Made by a program: the position numbers and the translations under genes. Shown here piece after piece: positions 54,611-63,208 of a DNA stretch of 64,000 nucleotides (position 1 is the stretch's first letter; every line of letters begins with the position of its first letter). The notes under the pieces were generated by a model. It did no database searches. It was not told the DNA's origin and was given only the letters and a program-made list of their open reading frames with translations. Source of the DNA: Mesorhizobium sp. NFR06 (GTDB lineage Bacteria > Pseudomonadota > Alphaproteobacteria > Rhizobiales > Rhizobiaceae); NCBI RefSeq assembly GCF_900115245.1, contig NZ_FOVT01000001.1, forward strand, positions 124,001 to 188,000, in the 5' to 3' direction.

Positions 54611-55456
54611 ATGAAGTTGTTGCGCTATGGCGAAGCTGGCAGCGAAAAGCCCGGCCTGCTCGATCAGGACGGGACGATCCGCGACCTTTCGGCCTATGTC
54701 GCCGACATCGCCGGCACAACGCTTCATCCGGCCTCGCTGGAGATGCTGTCGAAGCTCGATCCGAAGTCGCTGCCGCCGGTCGCCGGCAAGCCGCGCACGG
54801 GCGCCTGCGTCGCCGGCACGGGGAAATTCATCTGCATCGGCCTCAACTATTCCGACCACGCCGCCGAGACCGGCGCCACCGTGCCGCCGGAGCCGATCAT
54901 CTTCATGAAGGCAAGCTCGGCCATCGTCGGGCCGGATGACGACGTGCTGATCCCGCGCGGCTCGGTCAAGACCGACTGGGAGGTCGAGCTTGGCGTCGTC
55001 ATCGGCAAGACGGCGAAGTACGTCTCAGAGGACGACGCGCTGGATTATGTCGCCGGCTATTGCGTCGCACATGACGTGTCCGAACGCGCCTTCCAGGCCG
55101 AGCGCCAGGGCCAGTGGACCAAGGGCAAGTCCTGCGACACCTTCGGCCCGATCGGCCCGTGGCTGGTGACCAAGGACGAGATCGCCGACCCGCAGAACCT
55201 CAAGATGTGGCTGACGGTCAACGGCAAGACCATGCAGAACGGCTCGACCAAGACCATGGTCTACGGTGTGAGATACCTGGTCTCCTATCTCAGCCAGTTC
55301 ATGTCGCTGCACGCCGGCGACATCATCTCCACCGGCACGCCGCCCGGCGTCGGCCTCGGCATGAAGCCGCCGGTGTTCCTGAAGGCCGGCGACGTGGTGG
55401 AGCTCGGCATCGAAGGCATGGGCCAGCAGAAGCAGACGTTCAGGGCGGACGAGTAG
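54611..55456 (+). CDS. FAH-family hydrolase (2,4-diketo-3-deoxy-L-fuconate hydrolase-like)
   Basis: A 281-residue member of the fumarylacetoacetate hydrolase family. The metal-binding region appears in NYSDHAAETGA, WEVELGVVIGK and FGPIGPWLVTKDE, and the C-terminal ISTGTPPGVGLGMKPP is typical. Such enzymes cleave C-C bonds of diketo acids; the closest type I recall is 2,4-diketo-3-deoxy-L-fuconate hydrolase, often misnamed ureidoglycolate lyase. It follows the SDR by 171 bases and has a GGAG ribosome site. It ends at a convergent junction marked by an inverted repeat. Confidence 0.85.
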   Translation: MKLLRYGEAGSEKPGLLDQDGTIRDLSAYVADIAGTTLHPASLEMLSKLDPKSLPPVAGKPRTGACVAGTGKFICIGLNYSDHAAETGATVPPEPIIFMKASSAIVGPDDDVLIPRGSVKTDWEVELGVVIGKTAKYVSEDDALDYVAGYCVAHDVSERAFQAERQGQWTKGKSCDTFGPIGPWLVTKDEIADPQNLKMWLTVNGKTMQNGSTKTMVYGVRYLVSYLSQFMSLHAGDIISTGTPPGVGLGMKPPVFLKAGDVVELGIEGMGQQKQTFRADE

Positions 55457-55468
55457 CGCCGACCTCGC

Positions 55469-55652
55469 CTTCTCCCCTTGTTGTGGGAGAAGGTGGCCGC
55501 GAAGCGGCCGGATGAGGGGTGTTGGAAGGATCTCGGGCGCGGCAAGATTAAGCGCCCGGGGTCCTTGAATCTTGAGGCGGCATTCCGCTGGAGCACCCCT
55601 CATCCGTCTCGGCGCCGCGCGCCGATCCACCTTCTCCCACAAGGGGAAAAGG
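55469..55652. repeat. Inverted repeat at a convergent junction (family B-related)
   Basis: Outer arms CCTTCTCCCCTTGTTGTGGG and CCCACAAGGGGAAAAGG; inner arms GGATGAGGGGTGTT and CACCCCTCATCC. It fills the gap between the FAH gene and the oppositely oriented ABC ATPase gene, leaving little room for other signals, so it probably ends both transcripts. Confidence 0.8.
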
Positions 55653-55660
55653 TAAAGGCG

Positions 55661-56659
55661 CTACTTCAAAACCCTTCCATCCGCCCCGAACCGATACGTC
55701 TTTGCCGCATCCGGTGTCGCGTAAAGCGTCGCGCCCGGCTCGGCATTGTAGACGCCGAAGATGCGCACGGTGACCAGCCCGGCCTTGTCGCAGTCGAGAT
55801 AGAGGTTGGTGTCGGCGCCGAGATGCTCGGCATGCACCACCGTACCTTTCCAGGCACCGGATTTCGTGTCGACGGTGAGGTGTTCCGGACGCACGCCGAT
55901 CGTCTTGGCCGTCTCGCCCAGCTTGGCGCCATCGATGAAATTCATCTTCGGCGAGCCGATGAAACCGGCCACGAATTCATTGGCCGGCGCATTGTAGAGC
56001 TCCATCGGGCTGCCGATCTGCTCGATGCGGCCGGCGTTGAGCACGACGATCTTGTCGGCCAGCGTCATCGCCTCGACCTGGTCGTGGGTGACGTAGATCA
56101 TCGTCGCCTTCAGCCGCCGGTGCAGCTGTGCGATCTCGAGGCGGGTGTTGACGCGCAGCGCGGCGTCGAGGTTCGACAGCGGCTCGTCGAACAGAAAAAG
56201 CTTCGGCTCGCGCACCACGGCGCGGCCGATGGCGACGCGCTGGCGCTGGCCGCCGGATAGTTCCGCCGGCCGGCGTTCGAGATAGGGCTCGAGCGACAGC
56301 ATCGCCGAAGCGATCTTGATGCGCCGCTCGATCTCGGCCGCGGGCGTGCCGGCCTGCTTCAAGCCGAGCCCCATATTGTTCTTCACCGTCAGGTGCGGGT
56401 AGAGCGCATAGGTCTGGAACACCATTGCGATGCCGCGTTTTGCGGGCGGCGTAACCGAGACGTCGGCGCCGTCGATCAGCACGCGGCCTGAGGTCGAATC
56501 CTCCAGTCCGGCAATCACGCGCAGCAGCGTCGACTTTCCGCAGCCGGACGGGCCGACAAAGACGACGAATTCGCCGTTGTTGACCGCGAGATCGATGCCC
56601 TTCAGCACCTCGACCGGCCCAAACGCCTTCTTCACATTCTCGATCTTCAGCGAGCCCAC
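55661..56659 (-). CDS. ABC transporter ATP-binding protein, MalK/UgpC type (amino-sugar locus)
   Basis: A 332-residue CUT1 ATPase with Walker [10 protein letters not shown], signature LSGGQRQR, Walker [13 protein letters not shown] and VTHDQ, plus a C-terminal regulatory domain. The start is GTG (56659), 15 bases after the Gfo/Idh stop. It serves the permeases at 57815 and 58663 and the binding protein at 59811. The operon also holds murQ and is divergent from a BadF-type kinase, pointing to N-acetylglucosamine or cell-wall amino sugars as cargo. Confidence 0.9.
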   Translation of the reverse strand: MGSLKIENVKKAFGPVEVLKGIDLAVNNGEFVVFVGPSGCGKSTLLRVIAGLEDSTSGRVLIDGADVSVTPPAKRGIAMVFQTYALYPHLTVKNNMGLGLKQAGTPAAEIERRIKIASAMLSLEPYLERRPAELSGGQRQRVAIGRAVVREPKLFLFDEPLSNLDAALRVNTRLEIAQLHRRLKATMIYVTHDQVEAMTLADKIVVLNAGRIEQIGSPMELYNAPANEFVAGFIGSPKMNFIDGAKLGETAKTIGVRPEHLTVDTKSGAWKGTVVHAEHLGADTNLYLDCDKAGLVTVRIFGVYNAEPGATLYATPDAAKTYRFGADGRVLK

Positions 56660-56674
56660 GGCTTCGTCCTTGTT

Positions 56675-57736
56675 CTAGAGTTTGATTGGGGCGCCGCTAC
56701 GCACGCTCTCGTCGGCGGCCAGGCACACGGCAAGCGACTTCACCGCGTCGTCCATGTGGCGCGTCAGGTCGATATCCTCGCGGATGGCCCTGAGCAGGAA
56801 GGCCTGTTCGAGGTCGCAGAGCTCCTGATGTCCCGGCTCGCCCTCCATCGACAGCATCTCGTCCTGCTTGGCGAATTTGCCGTCCGCTCCGATTGCCGCG
56901 CTATGCAGGCGAATTGTCGAGGTCTTGGTGTGGGTGTCGATGTCGTCGGACTTCACGCCTTCCTTCATGACGATCGACACGCAGCCATTGGGCGACATCA
57001 CGTCCTTCACGAAGAAGGCCGTCTCCGAGATCATCGGCCCCCAGGCGGCCTCGTACCAGCCGACCGAGCCGTCCTCGAACAGCACCTGGAGATGGCCGTA
57101 ATTGTACATCGAGGGGGCAATCTCGTCGCTCAGCCGGACCCCCATGCCGCGCACCTCGACGGGTCTCGCGTCGGTGATCTGCAGCATCACATCGAGATAG
57201 TGCACGCCGCAGTCGACGATCGGCGAGGTCGTCTGCATCAGCTGCTTGTGCGTCCCCCAGGTGTGGCCGGAGGATTGCTGGTTGAGGTTCATGCGAAACA
57301 CGTAAGGGCCGCCGAGCTTGCGCGCCTCGGCGATCAGCCGCACCCAGGACGGGTGGTGGCGCAGGATATAGCCGATCACCAGCTTCTTGCCATTGGCTTT
57401 GGCGGCATCGACGACGCGCTGCGCGTCCGCCACCGTCGTCGCCAGCGGCTTCTCGACGAAGACATGGCAGCCGGCCTCGAACGCCCTGATCGCATAGTCG
57501 GCATGGCTGTCGGAATAGGTGGCGATGGCAGCGACGTCCGGCTTCTCGTCGCGCAACGCATCCTCGAAGGAACGCCGGATGCCATAACGCCCAAGCCCGT
57601 CCGGCAGCGGCACGTCGGAGCGATTGACGAGCGCCGCGATCTCGAAGCCCGGATTGCTATGGTAAGCCAGCGCATGGCTGCGGCCCATATTGCCGAGGCC
57701 GGCGACGACGACGCGAAGGGGTGGTTTATCGCTCAC
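56675..57736 (-). CDS. Gfo/Idh/MocA-family oxidoreductase
   Basis: A 353-residue NAD(P)-dependent sugar oxidoreductase. The Rossmann motif is VVVAGLGNMGRSHALAY, and the EKP motif is in CHVFVEKPLATTVADA, with the likely catalytic DCGVHYLDV further on. The start is GTG at 57736. Lying between the permeases and ATPase of an amino-sugar importer, it may oxidise or epimerise the imported sugar. The substrate cannot be defined from sequence. Confidence 0.88.
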   Translation of the reverse strand: MSDKPPLRVVVAGLGNMGRSHALAYHSNPGFEIAALVNRSDVPLPDGLGRYGIRRSFEDALRDEKPDVAAIATYSDSHADYAIRAFEAGCHVFVEKPLATTVADAQRVVDAAKANGKKLVIGYILRHHPSWVRLIAEARKLGGPYVFRMNLNQQSSGHTWGTHKQLMQTTSPIVDCGVHYLDVMLQITDARPVEVRGMGVRLSDEIAPSMYNYGHLQVLFEDGSVGWYEAAWGPMISETAFFVKDVMSPNGCVSIVMKEGVKSDDIDTHTKTSTIRLHSAAIGADGKFAKQDEMLSMEGEPGHQELCDLEQAFLLRAIREDIDLTRHMDDAVKSLAVCLAADESVRSGAPIKL

Positions 57737-57814
57737 CTGACTACTCCAGATGTCTCAGATTCTCTTGAGAGGGTGGGGTGGAGTGCAGCCCTGCGAACAA
57801 TTGGCGGTCCTCAC

Positions 57815-58654
57815 TCACTTCACCGCTCCCGACGTGATGCCGCGGATCAGCTGCCGCGAGAAGATGACATAGAGGATCAGCACCGGCAGGATCGCCAGCG
57901 AGAGCGCGGCCAGGATGGCGTTCCAGTTGGTGACGAACTGGCCGAGGAAGAGCTGGGCGCCGAGCGTCACCGTCTTGGTTTCTTCCGACGGCGCCAGGAT
58001 CAGCGGGAACCACAGGTCGTTCCAGATCGGGATCATGGTGAAGACGGCGACGGTCGCCATCGATGGCCTGACCAGCGGCAGCACCAGCCGGAAGAAGATC
58101 GTGTATTCCGACAGCCCGTCGATGCGGCCGGCATTCTTCAGATCGTCGGACACCTGCTTCATGAATTCCGACAGGATGAAGATGGCCAGCGGCAGGCCTT
58201 GCGCGGTGTAGACCAGGATCAGCGCCGTCAATGTGTTGACCAGCCCGGTCGCCACCATCAATTGCAGGATGGCGACGGTGCCGAGGCGGATCGGGATCAT
58301 GATGCCGAGCGCCAGGTAAAGCCCCATCATCGTGTTGCCGCGGAAGCGGTATTCCGACAGCGCGAAGGCAGCCATCGCGCCGAACAGCAGCACGAAGAAC
58401 AGCGAGGCGACGGTGACGACGAGACTGTTCTGGAAATAGTGGATGAAATCGCCCTGGCCGATCACGGTCGTATAGCCGATCAGGTCGAAGGTCTTTGGCG
58501 TCGGCGGGGTCAGCGGCGCGCCGAAAATGCCCGCGCGAGACTTGAACGAGTTCAGGATGACCAGGATCACCGGAAACAGCGCGATCGCCGTGTAGGTCAA
58601 CAGGACCGCGTGGGCGCCGATGGTGCGGGGAAGCGAGTGGGTGGCTGTGCTCAT
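57815..58654 (-). CDS. ABC sugar permease, second subunit (amino-sugar locus)
   Basis: A 279-residue MalG-type permease with about six membrane helices and the EAA loop LKNAGRIDGLSEYTIFFRLVLPLVRP. The ATG at 58654 lies eight bases after the first permease stop. The open frame upstream of it is only the antisense-like extension into the neighbouring gene. It pairs with the permease at 58663 and the ATPase at 55661. Confidence 0.9.
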   Translation of the reverse strand: MSTATHSLPRTIGAHAVLLTYTAIALFPVILVILNSFKSRAGIFGAPLTPPTPKTFDLIGYTTVIGQGDFIHYFQNSLVVTVASLFFVLLFGAMAAFALSEYRFRGNTMMGLYLALGIMIPIRLGTVAILQLMVATGLVNTLTALILVYTAQGLPLAIFILSEFMKQVSDDLKNAGRIDGLSEYTIFFRLVLPLVRPSMATVAVFTMIPIWNDLWFPLILAPSEETKTVTLGAQLFLGQFVTNWNAILAALSLAILPVLILYVIFSRQLIRGITSGAVK

Positions 58655-58662
58655 GTCGCGCC

Positions 58663-59592
58663 TCAGAACTGGTAGCGACGCAGGCGCGTCTGCACGAGGA
58701 ACAGGTAGACGCAGACGCCGCCGAGGATGATCAGGAACATCATCGTGGCGATCGCCGCGCCCATGTTGGGGTCGCCGACCTGCAACTGGAAACCGAAGAA
58801 GGCGCGGTAGAGGAAGGTGCCGAGAATGTCGGTCGAATAGTTCGGACCGGCCAATGCCCCTTGCGCCGTGTAGATCAGGTCGAAGGCGTTGAAATTGCCG
58901 ACGAAGGTCAGGATCGAGATGATGCCGATCGAAGGCAGGATCAGCGGCAGCTTGATCTTCCAGAACTGCGCCATGCCGGTGACGCCGTCGCATTCGGCCG
59001 CCTCGATCACCTCGTCGGGGATCGACAGCAGCGCCGCATAGATCAGCATCATCGGGATGCCGACGAACTGCCAGACCGAGACGAGGCTGAGCGCGGTCAG
59101 TGCATACTGCTCCTTGCCGAGCCACGGCGTGAAAAAGCTCTTCAATCCGACGAAATCCATCAGATGCGGCGCCACGCCCCAGATCGGCGACAGGATCAGC
59201 TTCCAGGCGAAGCCGACGATGACGAAGGACAGGATCGTCGGCACGAAGATCGCGGTGCGGTAGAAGGCGGCAAAGCGCAGCCGCGGACTGGACAAAAGCG
59301 CCGCCAGCAACACGCCGATCGGGTTCTGCACCAGCATGTGGATGATGAAGAACCAGACGTTGTTGCGCAGCGCATTCCAGAAATTCACCGACCAGTTGGG
59401 ATCGCCGAACAGCATGCGGAAATTGCTCAAGCCCACGAACACCTGGCTCTGCTCGATGTTTCGGAACAAGGAGAGCTGCAGCGTGCCGGCGAGCGGCAGG
59501 ATCATGATGGCCGTGTAGACGAGCACCGCAGGCGCCAGGAACACGGCGATGTGCCAGCGTATCGGTCTTTTCGGTCGTGGTTCTGCGGCCAT
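58663..59592 (-). CDS. ABC sugar permease, first subunit (amino-sugar locus)
   Basis: A 309-residue MalF-type permease. The first helix (IAVFLAPAVLVYTAIMILPL) and the EAA loop (VIEAAECDGVTGMAQFWKIKLPLILP) are clear. The ATG at 59592 follows GGGGGA, and residues further upstream lack family character. The 218-base gap to the binding-protein gene holds a strong hairpin. Confidence 0.9.
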   Translation of the reverse strand: MAAEPRPKRPIRWHIAVFLAPAVLVYTAIMILPLAGTLQLSLFRNIEQSQVFVGLSNFRMLFGDPNWSVNFWNALRNNVWFFIIHMLVQNPIGVLLAALLSSPRLRFAAFYRTAIFVPTILSFVIVGFAWKLILSPIWGVAPHLMDFVGLKSFFTPWLGKEQYALTALSLVSVWQFVGIPMMLIYAALLSIPDEVIEAAECDGVTGMAQFWKIKLPLILPSIGIISILTFVGNFNAFDLIYTAQGALAGPNYSTDILGTFLYRAFFGFQLQVGDPNMGAAIATMMFLIILGGVCVYLFLVQTRLRRYQF

Positions 59593-59773
59593 GAGTTCGG
59601 TCCCCCGCCGTCTCTCGGTTCCAGGTCGGATGATGCTAGTTGATGCCTCGATGCGCGGCCTGATCGTCCCCTTCAGAGGGCAGACAAGGCCAGCGACAGA
59701 TCGGCTCCGTCTTCCCCGCAAAAGGGTAAGACCGAGAGGCGGCGCCGACAATCGCTATCTGGGACTGTTTGAG

Positions 59774-59801
59774 TGCCGGCCGGGCTCGCGCCCGGCCGGC
59801 A
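59774..59801 (-). other. Strong stem-loop between binding-protein and permease genes
   Basis: A perfect 12-bp stem (TGCCGGCCGGGC/GCCCGGCCGGCA) with a 4-base loop begins ten bases after the binding-protein stop. No T-run follows on the transcribed strand. It probably stabilises the upstream message or partially blocks transcription, so that the binding protein is made in excess. Confidence 0.7.
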
Positions 59802-59810
59802 TCAGCGTGC

Positions 59811-61070
59811 TTACTTCGCCGGCTTGTACCAGCTGTCGAGGCCGTCCTGCAGTTTCTTGGCCGCGGCTTCCGGCGTGTCGGTGCCGTTGATCACATTGGC
59901 CGATTCAACCCAGGTCTCGTTCTCGAGGTTCGGCGTGCCGCGCGACAGGATCTGGTAGGTCGAGCGGATCGTCGACTTGCACTTGCCGCGCCAGGAGACG
60001 AATTCCTGCGCCAGCGGGTCTTCCATCTTCACCGGCGTGCTGTTCAGGCTGAAGAAGCCAGGCAGCGCGTTGGCGTAGATGGTGGCGAAGTCGGGCGAAG
60101 CGACCCATGACAGAAACTTCTTGGCTTCTTCCGGATGCTTCGATGCCGCGTTCAGGCCCATGCCGATGTCGGTATGGTCGGAGATGTAGCAGGTGTCGCC
60201 AGCCTTCTGCACGGGCGGCGGGAAGGCGCCCATCTTGAACTGCGCCTGGGTGTTGAACAGGCCGATCTCCCACGAGCCGGCCGGATAGATGGCGGCACGG
60301 CCGAGCGTGAACAGGTTCTGGCTGTCCGGATAGGTCTGCGCCTCGAAGCCGTCGCCGAGATAAGGCTTCCACTTGGCCAGTTCCTTGTAGGGCGCGACCC
60401 AGTCGGCATCGGTCAGCTTCTGCTCGCCCTTGATCAGCGCCTGGCGGCCTTCCTCGCCCTTCCAATAGTTCGGGCCGATATTCTGATAGCCCATGGTCGC
60501 GGCTTCCCAGAGGTCCTTCGTGCCCATGGCCATCGGAATGTAGGTGCCGTCCGCTTTGATCTTGTCGAGCACGGCGTAGAACTCGTCGACCGTGGTCGGC
60601 ACCTTGAGGCCGAGCTTGTCGAAGGCGTCCTTGTTGTAGATGAAACCATGGATGACCGAAGCCATCGGCACGCAGAAGCTCGACTTGCCGTCGTCGGTCT
60701 GCCAGGCGGCCTTGGCGACCGGCGAGAAGTTGTCCATGCCGGGCAGCGAGGTGAGGTCGGCGAGGTTGCCCTTCTTGAACAATTCGAGCGACTTGTCGAA
60801 GGGGCGGCAGGTGATCAGGTCGCCTGCCGAGCCGGCGGCGAGCTTGGCGCCGAGGGCTGCGTCGTACTCGGTCGGGGCCGAGGGCGCGAACACCACCTTG
60901 ATGCCGGGGTTCTTGGCTTCGAAGGCCGGGATCAGCTTGTCCTTCCAGATGGTCAGGTCGTCGCCGCGCCAGCTTTCGATGTTGAGCGTTACGTCCTCGG
61001 CCAGAGCCATCCCGGTGGTGGCGAGGATACTCGTGCCGAGCAGAAGGGCCGTCAGTAGTTTGGTCTTCAT
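59811..61070 (-). CDS. Periplasmic sugar-binding protein (solute-binding family 1, amino-sugar locus)
   Basis: A 419-residue binding protein with a signal peptide (LLTALLLGTSILATTGMALA, cleavage near AED). The mature protein shows family-1 features: LIPAFEAKNPGIKVVF, GSAGDLITCRPFD and a WVASPDFATIYANALPGFF segment. It lies 53 bases downstream of murQ and ahead of the permeases. The ligand is likely an N-acetylated amino sugar, based on the neighbouring murQ, BadF-type kinase and GntR regulator. Confidence 0.9.
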   Translation of the reverse strand: MKTKLLTALLLGTSILATTGMALAEDVTLNIESWRGDDLTIWKDKLIPAFEAKNPGIKVVFAPSAPTEYDAALGAKLAAGSAGDLITCRPFDKSLELFKKGNLADLTSLPGMDNFSPVAKAAWQTDDGKSSFCVPMASVIHGFIYNKDAFDKLGLKVPTTVDEFYAVLDKIKADGTYIPMAMGTKDLWEAATMGYQNIGPNYWKGEEGRQALIKGEQKLTDADWVAPYKELAKWKPYLGDGFEAQTYPDSQNLFTLGRAAIYPAGSWEIGLFNTQAQFKMGAFPPPVQKAGDTCYISDHTDIGMGLNAASKHPEEAKKFLSWVASPDFATIYANALPGFFSLNSTPVKMEDPLAQEFVSWRGKCKSTIRSTYQILSRGTPNLENETWVESANVINGTDTPEAAAKKLQDGLDSWYKPAK

Positions 61071-61123
61071 CTTCAGTCTCCCTGTTGACCTTTTTCAGGT
61101 TCGGTTTTGATGAGAACAGAGGC

Positions 61124-62032
61124 TCAGCGCCCCTTGCTCCCCTCGATCGCGGAAAGCGCCGGCCTGAGCTTGTGGCCGGTTCCTTCCAGTATCTTCTCGG
61201 CCGCGTCGGCGCTGGTGGCGCCTGCGGCGAGCAGAATGGCGGTTTTGACGACGCCACCGCTTTCTTCGAGCAGTCGGGCGGCGTCGTCGCGGCTGCGGCC
61301 GCTGATGGCGGCGACCATGCGCACGGCGCGGTCGCGCAGCTTGATGTTGTCGGCGGTGAGGTTGACCATGTAGCCGTCATGGACATGGCCGAGATGGATG
61401 GCGGCAAGCGTCGAAAGCATGTTGAGCGCGATCTTCTGCGCGGTGCCGGCACCCATGCGCGTCGAGCCGGCGATCAGCTCCGGCGGCGTTTCAAGCAGGA
61501 TCGCCACGTCGGCCTGCTTGAACAGCGCGGCGCCCTGGTTGTTGGCGATCGCGATGGTCGCCGCGCCGCGGCGGCGCGCGTCCTGCAGCGCCTGCACCGC
61601 ATAAGGGGTCGAGCCGCTGGCGGAGACGGCGATCAGGCAGTCGCCCTTACCGATATCGGCTGCCGCAACGGCCGCCGATGCTTCCTCGGTGTCGTCCTCC
61701 GGTCCGCCCGCCAGCGCGCGGAAGGCTTCGTCGCCGCCGGCGATCAGGATGGCGATGCGGTCGCGCGCAATGCCGAAGGTGCCGGGCAATTCCAGCGCAT
61801 CGGCCACCGCCATCAAGCCGGAGCTGCCGGCTGCCGCATAGGCAAGCTTGCCGCCGCTCTTCAGTTGCCTGGCGATGAGTTCAGCGGCGGTGGCGATCGC
61901 CGGGATGGCCCCGTGCACGGCCTTGGCGGCCTCGATCTGGGCATTGGCCAGGAACGACAGAATGGCTTCCGGGGCCTGGACATCCAGTCCCTCGGCATTT
62001 TGGTGGAGCGCTTCCGTGCGCGTCTCGGCCAT
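61124..62032 (-). CDS. murQ: N-acetylmuramic acid 6-phosphate etherase
   Basis: A 302-residue SIS-domain enzyme that removes lactate from MurNAc 6-phosphate to give GlcNAc 6-phosphate in cell-wall recycling. The MurQ pattern is visible: TEALHQNAEGLD at the start, AAGSSGLMAVADALELPGTFG with the conserved glutamate, and LIAGGDEAFRALAGGPEDD. ATG 62032 is preceded by TTGGAGGA. It heads the minus-strand operon, and its promoter contains the TGGTATT direct repeat also found ahead of the divergent kinase. Confidence 0.9.
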   Translation of the reverse strand: MAETRTEALHQNAEGLDVQAPEAILSFLANAQIEAAKAVHGAIPAIATAAELIARQLKSGGKLAYAAAGSSGLMAVADALELPGTFGIARDRIAILIAGGDEAFRALAGGPEDDTEEASAAVAAADIGKGDCLIAVSASGSTPYAVQALQDARRRGAATIAIANNQGAALFKQADVAILLETPPELIAGSTRMGAGTAQKIALNMLSTLAAIHLGHVHDGYMVNLTADNIKLRDRAVRMVAAISGRSRDDAARLLEESGGVVKTAILLAAGATSADAAEKILEGTGHKLRPALSAIEGSKGR

Positions 62033-62056
62033 CCGTTGTCCTCCAACTGAGGGAAC

Positions 62057-62074
62057 AATACCAAAAAAATACCA
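62057..62074 (-). promoter_or_regulatory. Direct-repeat operator ahead of murQ
   Basis: On the minus strand TGGTATTTTTTTGGTATT, two TGGTATT units 11 bp apart, lies 25 bases before the murQ ATG. It matches the kinase-side site at 62193-62210 at 17 of 18 bases. The GntR regulator encoded at 63205 is the likely binder. Confidence 0.72.
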
Positions 62075-62192
62075 CTTGTCCACACGCATTAACGCTTTTC
62101 GGGCGCCGGAACTCACCTGTCGGCAAATTACCGTGATTTTTCAATAAAATACGGCTTAATCTTTTTTGAAACCGAAATTAACCCTTGGCTAT

Positions 62193-62210
62193 TGGTATTT
62201 TATTGGTATT
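62193..62210 (+). promoter_or_regulatory. Direct-repeat operator ahead of the BadF-type kinase
   Basis: TGGTATTTTATTGGTATT lies 23 bases before the kinase GTG, just upstream of its AGGAG site, and is followed by a weaker third unit TTGGGAT. The unit spacing of 11 bp places the repeats on one face of the helix. It is the mirror of the murQ-side site. Confidence 0.72.
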
Positions 62211-62232
62211 ATTGGGATCGAGGAGAAATCGT

Positions 62233-63114
62233 GTGAACTTCGTACTTGGCATCGATGGCGGCGGCACCAGCTGCAGGGCGGCCCTTGCGACCGTCGACGG
62301 TGCTGTCGTCGGCCGTGCCAAGAGCGGCGCCGCCAACATCCGCACCGACCTCACCGGCGCCCGCGCCAACATCGTCGAGGCGGCAAGGCAGGCTTTCCTC
62401 GCCGCCGGCAAGGATCCGGAGCTGATCCCGCGGACGCCGGCCATTCTCGGCCTCGCCGGTGCCAATGTCGGCACCTACCGGCAGCAGCTCGAGGCGATCC
62501 TGCCTTTCAGCAGGAGCCGTGTCGAAACCGACGCCGAGATCGCGCTTGAAGGCGCGGTCGGTTCCGGCGACGGCGCCATGGCCATTCTGGGCACCGGCAC
62601 GGCCTATATGGCGCGTAAAGGCGGCAAGTCGCGCGCCATCGGCGGCTGGGGATTCCAGGTCGGCGACCAGGGCAGCGGCGCCCGCATCGGCCGCGACCTG
62701 CTCGAACAGACGCTGCTTGCCTATGACGGCATCCGTCCCGGCTCGCCCCTGACGGACGCCATGCTCGCCGTCTTCCGCAACAATCCCGAGGACGTGGTCG
62801 AATTCACCACCAACGCCAAGCCTGGCGATTTCGGCGGCTTCGCACCAAAAGTCTTCGAGCATGCCGAAAAGGGCGACCTCGTCGCCAACTGGATCCTCGA
62901 CAAGGCGGTGGCCGATGTCGAGGCTTCGCTCGGCGCGCTCGATCTTGCCGACGGTGCTCCGCTTTGCCTGCTCGGCGGCTTGGCGCCGCTTTATGCGCCG
63001 CGTCTGTCGGCACGCTATCAGGCGCTGCTGAAGGCCCCGCTCGACGATGCGCTCGGCGGCGCTGTCCAAATGGCCGTGCGGATCTTCGCCAGGGGTTCGG
63101 AGGCCGCCCGATGA
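62233..63114 (+). CDS. BadF/BadG-type kinase (N-acetylglucosamine kinase-like)
   Basis: A 293-residue ASKHA kinase. The phosphate motifs are LGIDGGGTSCRAAL at the N-terminus, AILGTGTAYMARKGGKSRAIGGWGFQVGDQGSGA in the middle (the GWG-x3-GDxGS pattern of GlcNAc kinases) and LLGGLAPLYAPRLS near the end. The GTG at 62233 follows AGGAG; the frame upstream overlaps the operator and is not coding. It would phosphorylate imported GlcNAc or MurNAc in the cytoplasm, giving the substrate for MurQ or later steps. Confidence 0.87.
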   Translation: MNFVLGIDGGGTSCRAALATVDGAVVGRAKSGAANIRTDLTGARANIVEAARQAFLAAGKDPELIPRTPAILGLAGANVGTYRQQLEAILPFSRSRVETDAEIALEGAVGSGDGAMAILGTGTAYMARKGGKSRAIGGWGFQVGDQGSGARIGRDLLEQTLLAYDGIRPGSPLTDAMLAVFRNNPEDVVEFTTNAKPGDFGGFAPKVFEHAEKGDLVANWILDKAVADVEASLGALDLADGAPLCLLGGLAPLYAPRLSARYQALLKAPLDDALGGAVQMAVRIFARGSEAAR

Positions 63115-63161
63115 GCGCCGCCGACCAGATCTTCGCCATGCTGCCGGAGGCGTCGCGATGA
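63111..63161 (+). CDS. Minicistron 1 upstream of the GntR gene
   Basis: A 16-codon frame, MSAADQIFAMLPEASR, created by the first unit of a 47-bp tandem repeat. Its ATG overlaps the kinase stop (ATGA) and its own stop overlaps the next ATG (ATGA). GGAGG lies inside its end at ribosome-site distance from that ATG. Whether the peptide matters or only carries ribosomes forward is unknown. Confidence 0.5.
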   Translation: MSAADQIFAMLPEASR

Positions 63162-63208
63162 GCGCCGCCGACAAGATCTTCGCCATGCTGCCGGAGGCGT
63201 CGCGATGA
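63158..63208 (+). CDS. Minicistron 2 upstream of the GntR gene
   Basis: A second 16-codon frame, MSAADKIFAMLPEASR, made by the second repeat unit. It starts in an ATGA overlap with minicistron 1 and stops in an ATGA overlap with the GntR ATG at 63205. The two peptides differ only at residue 6. Confidence 0.5.
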   Translation: MSAADKIFAMLPEASR

